DNA from: Parabacteroides chongii | GTDB taxonomy: Bacteria > Bacteroidota > Bacteroidia > Bacteroidales > Tannerellaceae | Direction of reading: 5' to 3' | NCBI RefSeq assembly: GCF_029581355.1 | Contig: NZ_CP120849.1 | Location: 4,744,501-4,808,500 of the forward strand | Length of the DNA: 64,000 nt | Part shown: piece by piece, positions 8,193 through 16,812 of the stretch | How the letters are laid out: each line of letters begins with the position of its first letter | How positions within the stretch are numbered: the first letter of the stretch is position 1 | Notes under the pieces: model-generated | Seen by the model: the letters and a program-made list of their open reading frames with translations, nothing else | Told to the model about the DNA's origin: nothing | Databases searched by the model: none | Position numbers and translations under genes: made by a program

Positions 8193-9917
8193 ATGATTAA
8201 CAAATGGAATTTTCAAACCCCTACAGAAGAAGAATTACGTAAGAGAGATGCACTGGCAGCCGAAATCGGCTTCAGCCCGATCATCTGCCTGCTGCTTGTT
8301 CAGAGAGGGATCACGACGGCTGAAGAGGCCAGAAAATTCTTTAAACCCAACCTGAACGACCTGCACGATCCGTTCCTTATGCCGGATATGGATAAGGCGG
8401 TAAAGCGGTTGAACAGAGCCTTGGGGAATAAAGAAAAGATTCTGATCTACGGCGATTATGACGTGGACGGTACAACAGCCGTATCGCTTGTCTACAAGTA
8501 CCTGAGACCTTATTCTTCATCCCTGGATTATTATATCCCGGACCGTTATGATGAAGGATACGGCATTTCTTACAAGGGGATCGATTATGCCTCCGACAAC
8601 GGAGTCTCATTAATTATTTCACTCGATTGCGGAATCAAGGCAATCGAAAAGATCGAATATGCCAAAGGCAAAGGTATCGACTTTATCATCTGCGACCACC
8701 ATATGCCGGATGATACACTGCCGGATGCCGTGGCTGTACTGGATGCCAAACGGGTGGATTCCATCTATCCCTATGAGCATCTGTCAGGTTGCGGCGTAGG
8801 CTTTAAATTTATGCAGGCATTTGCCAAAAGCAATAACTTCCCGTTCTCGGAACTGGAAAAACTGCTGGAACTGACAGCCGTCAGCATTGCTTCCGACATC
8901 GTGCCTATCACCGGTGAAAACCGTATCCTGGCCTATTATGGACTAAAACAGCTGAACAGTAACCCGAGCCTGGGACTGAAAGGTATCATCGACATCTGCG
9001 GACTGACCGGAAAAGATATAACCATCAGCGACATCGTTTTCAAGATCGGTCCTCGCATCAATGCGTCCGGACGAATGATGAACGGAAAGGAAGCAGTCGA
9101 ACTGTTACTGGCAAAGGATGTGGAATCGGCGCGTGAAAAGAGCGAAAACATCAATCAATACAACGACGAACGCCGGGAGCTGGATAAGAAGATAACCGAC
9201 GAAGCGAATGCCATCATCGATGAATTTGCCAATATGGAGGACCGGAAAGCGATTGTCGTTTACAACCGCGGATGGCATAAAGGCGTGATCGGCATCGTCG
9301 CTTCCCGCCTGACGGAAAAGTATTACCGTCCGGCAGTCGTACTGACCAAATCGTCCGAACTGATTACCGGTTCCGCCCGCTCGGTCACAGGTTTCGATAT
9401 CTACAAGGCGATCGAGAACTGCCGCGACCTGTTGGAAAACTTCGGAGGACACACCTACGCTGCCGGCCTTTCCCTGAGGGAGGAAAACCTGGATGCTTTT
9501 ACCGAACGTTTCCTGAAATTGGCTGCCGACGAAATTATTCCGGAACAGATGACTCCGCAAATCGATATCGATGCGGTTCTGGATCTGAAAGATATCAATG
9601 CCAAGTTCATGAGTGAACTGAAGAAAATGAATCCTTTCGGTCCGGACAACCAAAAACCGGTGTTCTGCTCGCTGAACGTAAAAGATTACGGGACAAGCAA
9701 ACTGGTCGGAAAGGAACTGGAACACATCAAACTGGAACTGATAGACGACAAGTCGAACACGCCGATCCACGGTATCGCATTCGGAATGCATCAGCACAGC
9801 ACACATATTAAAGGTATGAAACCTTTCAATATCTGCTACACGATCGAAGAAAATACATATAACGGTAACACGACCTTGCAGCTCATGATTAAAGACATAA
9901 AGGTCGATGACATATGA
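8193..9917 (+). CDS. recJ: single-stranded-DNA-specific exonuclease RecJ
   Basis: This 574-residue protein is a DHH-superfamily 5'-3' exonuclease for single-stranded DNA, used in recombination and mismatch or gap repair. The metal-binding motifs are clear: ILIYGDYDVDGTTAV (88-93 core), LDCGIK, and CDHH at 167-170; then the SGCGVGFK region, PRINASGRM and the DHHA1 part with HKGVIGIVASRL, plus NFGGHTYAAGLSL. The C-terminal OB domain carries the MNPFGPDNQKPVF signature. Length is normal. It is followed 9 bp later by recQ, so the two RecF-pathway enzymes form an operon. Confidence 0.97.
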   Translation: MINKWNFQTPTEEELRKRDALAAEIGFSPIICLLLVQRGITTAEEARKFFKPNLNDLHDPFLMPDMDKAVKRLNRALGNKEKILIYGDYDVDGTTAVSLVYKYLRPYSSSLDYYIPDRYDEGYGISYKGIDYASDNGVSLIISLDCGIKAIEKIEYAKGKGIDFIICDHHMPDDTLPDAVAVLDAKRVDSIYPYEHLSGCGVGFKFMQAFAKSNNFPFSELEKLLELTAVSIASDIVPITGENRILAYYGLKQLNSNPSLGLKGIIDICGLTGKDITISDIVFKIGPRINASGRMMNGKEAVELLLAKDVESAREKSENINQYNDERRELDKKITDEANAIIDEFANMEDRKAIVVYNRGWHKGVIGIVASRLTEKYYRPAVVLTKSSELITGSARSVTGFDIYKAIENCRDLLENFGGHTYAAGLSLREENLDAFTERFLKLAADEIIPEQMTPQIDIDAVLDLKDINAKFMSELKKMNPFGPDNQKPVFCSLNVKDYGTSKLVGKELEHIKLELIDDKSNTPIHGIAFGMHQHSTHIKGMKPFNICYTIEENTYNGNTTLQLMIKDIKVDDI

Positions 9918-9926
9918 AGGAAACCG

Positions 9927-11882
9927 GTGGACGTCTACCATAAGATATTAGAAAAGTATTGGGGATACCCTGCTTTTCGCCCTTTGCAGGAAGATATTAT
10001 TCACTCCGTTTGTGAGGGAAAAGATACACTCGGGCTGATGCCGACTGGGGGAGGCAAGTCGATTACCTTCCAGGTGCCGGCATTGGTCATGGAGGGAATA
10101 TGCATTGTCGTGACCCCTTTGATCGCTTTGATGAAAGACCAGGTCGACAATCTCCGCCGACTGGGAATCAAAGCGACTGCCGTCTATTCAGGAATGACAC
10201 GACAGGAGATCATCGCCCAACTGGAGAACTGTATCTTCGGCGATTACAAATTCCTGTATGTTTCTCCCGAACGGTTAGGGACCGATATATTCAAGAGCAA
10301 GTTGCAGGCGATGAACGTCAACCTACTGGTCATCGACGAAAGTCATTGTATCTCGCAATGGGGATATGACTTCCGTCCCTCCTATCTGAGCATTGCCGAT
10401 ATCCGTGAGGAACTTCCCGGGGTACCGGTACTCGCCCTGACAGCCACAGCCACTCCGGAAGTGGTCAACGACATTCAGGAACGGCTGCATTTCAAGGAGA
10501 AAAATGTATTCAAGAAGAGTTTCGTACGGAAAAACCTCTCGTACATCGTACGGCAGACCGAGGATAAACTAAACTCACTGGTCTATATTCTGGGGAAAGT
10601 GCCCGGAACGGCTATCGTGTATGTACGTAACCGGAAACGGACCAAGGAAGTGGCAGTCATGCTCCAACAGGCGGGTATTTCAGCAGACTTCTTCCATGCC
10701 GGACTCAACCGGGATGAAAAGAACCTGCGTCAAAGCCGTTGGAAGAACAACGAATGCCGGGTAATCGTATCGACCAATGCATTCGGTATGGGTATCGACA
10801 AGCCGGATGTACGCCTGGTGGTCCATTTGGATATGCCCGGATCGCTGGAGGAATATTACCAGGAAGCCGGACGTGCCGGACGTGATGAACAGAGGGCTTA
10901 TGCCGTTGCGTTATGCTCCAATATAGATTGTACGAAACTAAAGAAACGGCTGGCGGACGAGTTTCCGGACAGGGATTTTATCTGCCGGGTCTATGAAGCC
11001 CTGGGCAATTATTATCAGATAGCAATGGGCTTCGGACTGGATACGGTACACGATTTCTCACTCGTCGATTTCTGTACGGCCTATAAGTTTTCGCATCTGC
11101 AGGCACACCATGCCTTGAAGATACTGGAACTGGCGGGCTACATAGAGTACACGGAAGAACAGGAGAATGCTTCACGCCTTGTATTTACGGCTACGCGCGA
11201 CGAACTTTACAAGTATCTGCATCAGGATAAGAAAACGGACGAGGTGATACAATGTATCCTCCGTTCCTATACCGGACTATTTTCGGATTACGTATATATT
11301 AATGAAGGATTGATCTCTACCCGGACCGGTTTAAGCCAGCAGGAAATCTACGATGTATTGATCGGCCTGTCCAAATACAGAATCGTAAATTATATTCCTC
11401 ATAAGAAAACGCCTCTTATCATTTATACCCGGACCCGCGAAGAGCTTAAATACCTCTCCATCCCCCGTTCGGCCTATGAAGAGCGTAAAGAACGTTTCGA
11501 AAGCCGGATCAACCGGGTCATGGAATATATCAACGAAGACCGGATCTGCCGGAGCCGGATGCTGATCTCCTACTTCGGGGAAAAGGATCCTTCCGACTGT
11601 GGTTGTTGTGACGTCTGCCTGGCTAAAAACGATTCCGGCCTGAACAATCATACATTCAATGCCATACGCGACGCTTTGCTGAAAGCACTGGCGGACGGTC
11701 CGGCAGAAGCCAAAAGTCTGACGGAGAATTTACCTTTTCCTTCCGACAAGCTGATCACCGCCATTCGTTTCCTGGCTGAACATGATGAACGCTTTTCGCT
11801 GGAAGACGGAATAGTAAGCCTTACGAAAACGAACACTATGTCCGATAACGAACACCACGAAACGCAGTCGAGAACTGAATAA
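9927..11882 (+). CDS. recQ: ATP-dependent DNA helicase RecQ
   Basis: This 651-residue superfamily 2 helicase starts with GTG at 9927, 9 bp after recJ, preceded by GAAGGAAA as a plausible ribosome site. Walker A is PTGGGKS (39-45), the Walker B box is DESH (137-140) followed by the RecQ aromatic loop CISQWGYDFRPSY, and motif VI is QEAGRAGRD. A zinc-binding and winged-helix RQC part follows, but the clearest cysteine cluster is CGCCDVCLAK near residue 555. No clear HRDC domain is seen. RecQ unwinds DNA 3'-5' for RecJ resection, matching its neighbour. Confidence 0.95.
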   Translation: MDVYHKILEKYWGYPAFRPLQEDIIHSVCEGKDTLGLMPTGGGKSITFQVPALVMEGICIVVTPLIALMKDQVDNLRRLGIKATAVYSGMTRQEIIAQLENCIFGDYKFLYVSPERLGTDIFKSKLQAMNVNLLVIDESHCISQWGYDFRPSYLSIADIREELPGVPVLALTATATPEVVNDIQERLHFKEKNVFKKSFVRKNLSYIVRQTEDKLNSLVYILGKVPGTAIVYVRNRKRTKEVAVMLQQAGISADFFHAGLNRDEKNLRQSRWKNNECRVIVSTNAFGMGIDKPDVRLVVHLDMPGSLEEYYQEAGRAGRDEQRAYAVALCSNIDCTKLKKRLADEFPDRDFICRVYEALGNYYQIAMGFGLDTVHDFSLVDFCTAYKFSHLQAHHALKILELAGYIEYTEEQENASRLVFTATRDELYKYLHQDKKTDEVIQCILRSYTGLFSDYVYINEGLISTRTGLSQQEIYDVLIGLSKYRIVNYIPHKKTPLIIYTRTREELKYLSIPRSAYEERKERFESRINRVMEYINEDRICRSRMLISYFGEKDPSDCGCCDVCLAKNDSGLNNHTFNAIRDALLKALADGPAEAKSLTENLPFPSDKLITAIRFLAEHDERFSLEDGIVSLTKTNTMSDNEHHETQSRTE

Positions 11883-11948
11883 CAATCATTTACCTTTATG
11901 GCACAGACTTTGCTATTATGAAAATCAAACAACAATAACAAAGTTCCT

Positions 11949-13253
11949 ATGTATAAAGTCTATTTCAGGCAGGCAATGCAGATGCTGAGGCAAAACAAGT
12001 TTTTCAGTATCGTATATATAACCGGTACCGGCCTGGCCATTACAATGGTTATGGTACTGGCTATCTTATATTATTTCCGCACAGGGAATATTACGCCGGA
12101 AAGTAACCGCGACCGGATGATGATCATACAGCATGGTAAAATACTTAACAAAGAAAAAGGAGAAGGAAACGGAAGCAGCAAACTGTCCTACCCGACCATC
12201 AAAGAATGTTTTTATCCCTTGCAAAAACCGGAAGCCGTCACCGCCATCCTTCCGATCGGAGAACAGATAGAATTTATACAGGTTCAAGGAAACAACGATG
12301 TCTACAACGGGCTTGTGATGGGGACAGACGTTGCCTTTTGGAAAGTCTTCCAATTCAAATTCCTGTCGGGAAAACCTTATACGGAGGAAGAATTCACATC
12401 GGGAATCAAAAAAGCAGTCGTCAGTGAATCACTGGCCCGCCGGCTATTCAATACATCCGATGCAACCGGTAAAACATTCCTGTTAAATTTTGAAGAATAC
12501 CAGGTGTCCGGTGTAGTAGAAGATGTCTCTTCCATAACAAAATACTGTTATGCCGAGATGTGGATACCCTTCACCAACCGCCCCGAACAGATACAGGGTA
12601 GTAAATGGTGCAATTATCTTTTAGGCCATATGATCGTGTGCATTCTGGCAAAAGAGCCGGGTGACTTCGATGCCATCCGGCAGGAAGCCGAAGAGCTTTG
12701 CAAACGTTACAGTGACGGAAATCCGCAATTCAACTACGTATTAAATGGCCAGCCGGACACGGTACTGCGTGCCTGGTTACACGAAGAAGACTCTTTCAAC
12801 ATGCCGGATTATCTGAAGATTTACCTGCAATTCGTATTAGTAGTGCTTCTGCTGTTACTGGTACCTTCCATCAATTTGACAGGCATGACTGCTTCACGCA
12901 TGAAAAAGCGCATGGAAGAATTGGGTATCCGCAAAGCTTTCGGTGCTCAGAACCGGACACTGCTTATGCAGATTCTATACGAAAATCTACTGCTTACCCT
13001 GTTAGGTGGACTGATCGGATTACTTCTTTCCTATGGCTTGATCTGTTCTCTGAAAGGATGGCTGCTGGGCAATTATGGCTGGGACGGAACTTCCCTGGTT
13101 GCTTCCATCGACCTTTCACCCGGTATGCTGATCAATCCGGCCATCTTCGGATATACCTTGCTCTTCTGCCTGGTTTTAAACCTGATGTCTGCCCTTATTC
13201 CTGCCTGGCGTGCACTCAGACGACCCATTGTTGATGCTATAAACGATAAATAA
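11949..13253 (+). CDS. FtsX/MacB-type ABC transporter permease, first of a pair
   Basis: This 434-residue membrane protein begins with the Bacteroidota pattern YFRQAMQMLRQNKFFSIVYITGTGLAI (first helix), has a long periplasmic MacB-PCD-like domain (about 45-285) and three C-terminal helices, with the FtsX-family stretch RMKKRMEELGIRKAFGAQNRTLLMQIL in between. It starts 66 bp after recQ and is followed after 8 bp by a second permease, so the two probably form a heterodimer. No ATPase gene is nearby, so the partner nucleotide-binding protein must lie elsewhere. Substrate is unknown; related pairs act in lipoprotein release, peptide export or envelope stress. Confidence 0.85.
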   Translation: MYKVYFRQAMQMLRQNKFFSIVYITGTGLAITMVMVLAILYYFRTGNITPESNRDRMMIIQHGKILNKEKGEGNGSSKLSYPTIKECFYPLQKPEAVTAILPIGEQIEFIQVQGNNDVYNGLVMGTDVAFWKVFQFKFLSGKPYTEEEFTSGIKKAVVSESLARRLFNTSDATGKTFLLNFEEYQVSGVVEDVSSITKYCYAEMWIPFTNRPEQIQGSKWCNYLLGHMIVCILAKEPGDFDAIRQEAEELCKRYSDGNPQFNYVLNGQPDTVLRAWLHEEDSFNMPDYLKIYLQFVLVVLLLLLVPSINLTGMTASRMKKRMEELGIRKAFGAQNRTLLMQILYENLLLTLLGGLIGLLLSYGLICSLKGWLLGNYGWDGTSLVASIDLSPGMLINPAIFGYTLLFCLVLNLMSALIPAWRALRRPIVDAINDK

Positions 13254-13261
13254 CAAGAACT

Positions 13262-14521
13262 ATGATACAACATCTCTTAAAACTCATATGGAAACAACGC
13301 AGACAAAATGCCTGGATTGTAGCCGAATTGTTCCTTGTGTTCATTTTAGTGTGGTATATTATGGATTACTTTACCACGATCCGGTATGCCGATTCGATCG
13401 AAAATGCTTATAATATAGAAGATACTTATCAGATACGACTCACGACCGTTCCTGTAAACAGTCCGAATTACATCCGGTATGAAAACGCAGAAAAACAGCC
13501 TGTCGACCAGTATTTATCCATTATCGAACGTATCCGGCAATATCCGCAGGTAGAAGATGTTTGCCTGACACTCGACAGTAGCCCTTACAACCCCAGTTAC
13601 ATGGATAACCGGATGGGAAGGGACAGTTCCGAAATGGTCCAATTTCAATATTTGCCGGTTACTCCCTCCTACTTCGATGTATTCAAAGTCCGGTCTTTAG
13701 ACGGAAAAGAACCCTCTTCCTTAAAAAATGCATTGACAGAAAAGGATATTGTCATTTCCCGTAAACTGGCAGAAACTCTTTTTCCCGACGGACAGGCTAA
13801 AGGCCATTCCATTTACATGAATGATGACAATTCATTCCGCATAGGAGGTGTTTGCGGAGCGTTAAAACGGGATGATTACAGCCGGGAAGAAAGGGCGGCT
13901 TATTTTCTGTTGTCTACGTCCGGATTCAGTGATTGGGACGAGCGGCAACTCGCCGGATCACTGGGCATCAGCCTGCGGGCAAAGCCAGGACTTCGGCCCA
14001 AAGAGTTCATTTCCAATTTCCAGCGGGATATGAGGGAGCAGATAAATATCGGAAACTTTGTACTTTCCAGAGTGGACTCTTATGCTGATTTAAGGGACAG
14101 GCTCTATCTTACCAACGGAGTGACAGATGCCATCCGCTACCGGATAGCTTTTATGGTATTCCTGGTCTTCAATATTTTCCTGGGAATTATCGGTACTTTC
14201 TGGTTCCGCAACGAATACAGAAAACCGGAAATCGGCCTGCGCCTGGCGATCGGTTCCACACGCCGTCAGATATTACAAATGATGATCGGCGAAGGCTGGC
14301 TGCTGTTAAGCCTGGTAGCTATCCCTGCCGCTATCATTTGCATTAATATAGCCAAACTGGAATTTGTCGGGACGAATATCATGCCGGTTACGTTCTTCCG
14401 CATCTTTACCGGTTTAATTTCAACTTATCTGCTTATGGCACTCTTTATTACATTGGGCGCCTGGTATCCGGCTTACCTGTCGTCAAGAATAGCCCCGGCA
14501 GATACGCTACGGAGCGAATAA
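13262..14521 (+). CDS. FtsX/MacB-type ABC transporter permease, second of a pair
   Basis: This 419-residue protein has the same design as the gene before it: N-terminal helix (WIVAELFLVFILVWYIM), periplasmic domain to about 285, then three helices with RNEYRKPEIGLRLAIGSTRRQILQMMIGEGWLL as the FtsX-like coupling segment. It lies 8 bp after the first permease. The two are homologous but clearly diverged, which fits a heteromeric transporter. No ATP-binding protein is encoded next to them. Confidence 0.83.
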   Translation: MIQHLLKLIWKQRRQNAWIVAELFLVFILVWYIMDYFTTIRYADSIENAYNIEDTYQIRLTTVPVNSPNYIRYENAEKQPVDQYLSIIERIRQYPQVEDVCLTLDSSPYNPSYMDNRMGRDSSEMVQFQYLPVTPSYFDVFKVRSLDGKEPSSLKNALTEKDIVISRKLAETLFPDGQAKGHSIYMNDDNSFRIGGVCGALKRDDYSREERAAYFLLSTSGFSDWDERQLAGSLGISLRAKPGLRPKEFISNFQRDMREQINIGNFVLSRVDSYADLRDRLYLTNGVTDAIRYRIAFMVFLVFNIFLGIIGTFWFRNEYRKPEIGLRLAIGSTRRQILQMMIGEGWLLLSLVAIPAAIICINIAKLEFVGTNIMPVTFFRIFTGLISTYLLMALFITLGAWYPAYLSSRIAPADTLRSE

Positions 14522-14588
14522 AGGACGAGACAGCGAGGTATTCTTTCAAAGGTAGTTATATACTAACAGTAAAGATACTACCCTTTCA

Positions 14589-14786
14589 CTTGCCGACCAC
14601 CGCCGTCAACCTTAACGACAGAGGTCAGCAAGCTTAACGAGCAACGTCGGTAAGCTTAACGAGCATCGTCGCAAAGCTATCAGGTAATATCTTTCAGGTT
14701 ACTTGCATGCTTCTTTCGGGTTACTTGCATGCTTTTTAAAGGTTACCCGCTTGCCTACTTAAAGACTAAATTGAATAGGCTAAAGC
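14589..14786. repeat. degenerate tandem repeat, exact 22-bp period, nine units
   Basis: Units start at 14589, 14611, 14633, 14655, 14677, 14699, 14721, 14743 and 14765. Units 2-4 share CTTAACGA, units 6-8 share TTAC(T/C)(T/C)GC, and most end in (A/G)AG or GG. The period is kept while the sequence drifts, so the phase itself is conserved across two sub-families. Confidence 0.75.
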
Positions 14787-14792
14787 AAAAAA

Positions 14793-14826
14793 GGTGAATG
14801 GTTTGACCGAACCATTCACCTTTTTT
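14793..14826 (+). terminator. strong intrinsic terminator after the permease pair
   Basis: GGTGAATGGTT (14793-14803) pairs perfectly with AACCATTCACC (14810-14820) across a 6-base loop and is followed by TTTTTT (14821-14826). It would stop transcripts from the plus-strand permease genes. Confidence 0.8.
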
Positions 14827-14829
14827 GCA

Positions 14830-14907
14830 AACCATTCACCAACTGTTCACCCGACCAATATCCTATATTGCAATATATTATGCCCGAAAGGTGAAGGGTG
14901 AATGGTT
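14830..14907. repeat. second inverted copy of the GGTGAATGGTT motif
   Basis: AACCATTCACC at 14830-14840 pairs with GGTGAATGGTT at 14895-14905, with further complementary bits (GTTCACCC near 14844, GGTGAAGGGTGAA at 14890). TTTTT follows on the plus strand. It may act as a further terminator or be a member of a dispersed palindrome family. Confidence 0.55.
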
Positions 14908-14936
14908 TTTCGCCAAATTCGTATGATATATCTATC

Positions 14937-15854
14937 TTATTTCTTTTCTTTATAATCTTTCCGGTAACTACATTGCGTCTCAGTCGGGAAGTCTTTCGGG
15001 ACCTTCTGGGTTACCTTTCCTGTCGCTGCCCATTCTGCACCACGCAGCAACAAGACCTGGAAACCTGTACATTGCATAGCCGTATTATCTTCCACCGTAG
15101 CACCGGCATGTCCGAGCATGGTATGGAAAATACGCGCATTACCATAATCGACGGTAAAGACCAGCGGCTCCTCGCGCCCCGAACCTCCGGTTTCCTTATC
15201 CGAATAGGCCGTATAAAGCAAATCGCCTATATTGCCCGGACCACGCATGCGATCATACAGTTCATCCTTTGTATGACGCCACTTCAACGGCAATCCTTTC
15301 ACGATGGGGTTTTCCTTGTTACGTCCGTTCAATACATATTCATGCTGCTGGCCATGCGAACCGCCGGGACCGGCAGAACTATCCTTGACCAACTTTCCAT
15401 CCTGCCAGTATACATATGGACCGGAATCTTCATTACGTCCTTCCCATCCTCCCAAAGCACATATCCTGTTAAACTCCGGCCATTTGGAAAAGGCATTATC
15501 TGCGGCATGATAAACGACGACTCCCCCGCCATTCTGTACAAATTCAAGGAAACGCTTATTGGTTTCTTCCGGCCATGAATCGCCGTTATAATCGAGCACG
15601 ACCAATTCGTACGGCGTAAAATCCAGTACAAACCCCGACATATCCTGTCCTTGTGAAGGCGACACGGCAAAATCGACGGAGAAACGACCGGAGTTTTCCA
15701 GTATTTGTTTTAACACGACATGGCTAACCTGCCAGTTATGATTGTTTTGTCCGGTGATCAGCAACGTCTTGATAGGTTTGCGTGCAGAAACCGAGCACAC
15801 ACAGAAAAGGGAGAGCAACACAACCCATAGCTTTCCTAAGAATAAATGTTTCAT
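14937..15854 (-). CDS. ThuA-like domain protein, secreted
   Basis: The chosen start at 15854 gives 305 residues beginning MKHLFLGKLWVVLLSLFCVCSVSA, a good signal peptide; the frame extends 25 codons further up but those residues lack such a signal. The mature part is one ThuA-like (PF06283) glutamine-amidotransferase-fold domain: KTLLITGQNNHNW at the start, a YELVVLDYNGDSWP segment, and GGGVVVYHAADNAF. ThuA-like proteins in Bacteroidota often occur in sugar-processing clusters, and some have been linked to 3-keto-sugar metabolism; no such cluster is adjacent, but a DUF1080 protein, a frequent partner, is encoded at 50617. It is divergent from the SDR gene. A minus-strand TACATTTG box lies at 15886-15893. 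Confidence 0.85.
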   Translation of the reverse strand: MKHLFLGKLWVVLLSLFCVCSVSARKPIKTLLITGQNNHNWQVSHVVLKQILENSGRFSVDFAVSPSQGQDMSGFVLDFTPYELVVLDYNGDSWPEETNKRFLEFVQNGGGVVVYHAADNAFSKWPEFNRICALGGWEGRNEDSGPYVYWQDGKLVKDSSAGPGGSHGQQHEYVLNGRNKENPIVKGLPLKWRHTKDELYDRMRGPGNIGDLLYTAYSDKETGGSGREEPLVFTVDYGNARIFHTMLGHAGATVEDNTAMQCTGFQVLLLRGAEWAATGKVTQKVPKDFPTETQCSYRKDYKEKK

Positions 15855-15932
15855 GGTATAAATATGGTTTAAAGATTTGTTGCAGCAAATGTAATAAATA
15901 TTGTACAAATGCCAATAAGTAAGAGGCATGAC

Positions 15933-15962
15933 TTTGAATTAATAAAGTTTTAATTACATTTG
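15933..15962 (+). promoter_or_regulatory. Bacteroidota-type promoter for the SDR gene
   Basis: TTTG at 15933-15936 and TACATTTG at 15955-15962 are separated by 18 bp, slightly short of the usual 19-21. The downstream GTG start is at 15991. Confidence 0.55.
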
Positions 15963-15990
15963 TTCTTCTATTATTTAAACAAAAGAAATC

Positions 15991-16716
15991 GTGAAAAGGA
16001 TTGTTATCATCGGAGCTACTTCCGGCATCGGGTACGAAGTGGCAAAGGTATACCGCCAGTTGGGTTGGCATGTCGGAGTAGCAGGCCGTCGCCTGGAGCT
16101 ACTTGAGAAATTCAAAGAACAGGCACCCGGACAAATAGAAATACAGGAGCTTGATGTCACCAAGGCGGATGCAGTAGAGAAACTCCACCGGCTGATCGGA
16201 AAGTTGGGAGGCATGGACTTGTTCCTTCTCAGTACGGGTGTCGGCAGCCAAAACAGGGCATTACATCCGGACATCGAACTGGCTACGGTAAACACCAATG
16301 CCATCGGCTTTACCCGCATGGTCACTGCCGCTTTCAATTATTTCCGGGAAGAAGGTAAAGGACATCTGGCCGTTATCAGTTCCATTGCCGGGACGAAAGG
16401 TCTGGGAGCCGCCCCCGCCTATTCGGCTACCAAATGTTTTCAGAATACATATATCGATGCCCTGGCACAACTGGCAAGGATGGAGAAACTACAGATCGAC
16501 TTCACCGACATACGTCCCGGCTTCGTTAAAACAGATTTGCTGAAGAATGATACATATCCTCTGCTGATGCGTCCGGAGCGGGTTGCCCAACGAATTGTAC
16601 GGGCTTTGAAACGAAAAAAGCGCACTGTCATAATCGACTGGCGATATGTCGCCATTGTCTTTCTTTGGAATCTGATCCCCAAGTATATCTGGGAACGGCT
16701 GTCCATACATAATTGA
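15991..16716 (+). CDS. short-chain dehydrogenase/reductase (SDR)
   Basis: This 241-residue protein has the SDR cofactor loop IIGATSGIGYEV, an LSTGVG (NAG-like) segment, the catalytic serines in AVISSIAGTKG, and YSATK with the catalytic Tyr and Lys. It starts with GTG at 15991. The N-terminal AGRRLELL segment suggests NADP(H) preference. The last 25 residues (VAIVFLWNLIPKYIW) are hydrophobic and could touch the membrane, as in some SDRs acting on lipids. Substrate unknown. It is transcribed divergently from the ThuA-like gene. Confidence 0.9.
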   Translation: MKRIVIIGATSGIGYEVAKVYRQLGWHVGVAGRRLELLEKFKEQAPGQIEIQELDVTKADAVEKLHRLIGKLGGMDLFLLSTGVGSQNRALHPDIELATVNTNAIGFTRMVTAAFNYFREEGKGHLAVISSIAGTKGLGAAPAYSATKCFQNTYIDALAQLARMEKLQIDFTDIRPGFVKTDLLKNDTYPLLMRPERVAQRIVRALKRKKRTVIIDWRYVAIVFLWNLIPKYIWERLSIHN

Positions 16717-16717
16717 A

Positions 16718-16749
16718 TTTGTATATTTTTCCCGTAATCTCTACCTTTG
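16718..16749 (+). promoter_or_regulatory. Bacteroidota-type promoter for the amino-acid permease
   Basis: TTTG at 16718-16721 and TACCTTTG at 16742-16749 with a 20-bp spacer match the primary sigma consensus (TTTG, 19-21 bp, TAnnTTTG). The start codon of the permease is at 16813. Confidence 0.8.
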
Positions 16750-16812
16750 TGCCCGATTATCAAAAATAAAAGGGGGACACAGGCGTGTGCCCTTACTTAA
16801 ACAAATTGAAAA

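Larger units (their letters stand above)
14522..14936. other. 415-bp repeat-rich spacer between convergent genes
   Basis: No credible gene is present. The first two thirds hold a degenerate 22-bp tandem repeat (14589-14786), and the rest holds hairpins built from GGTGAAT-like heptamers (14793-14907). Both neighbouring genes end toward this spacer. Confidence 0.8.

Noticed and set aside
9105..9941. 278-codon minus-strand frame opposite recJ
   Set aside because: Antisense shadow of recJ; no motifs, unusual composition (many Phe, Val, His, Asp).
11883..11948. Promoter TTACCTTTA before the ABC permease pair
   Set aside because: The last base of the -7 box is A and not G and no -33 TTTG is at the right distance; co-transcription with recQ is possible.
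14589..14786. CRISPR array with 22-bp units
   Set aside because: There is no division into constant repeat and variable spacer; the units are degenerate over their full length.
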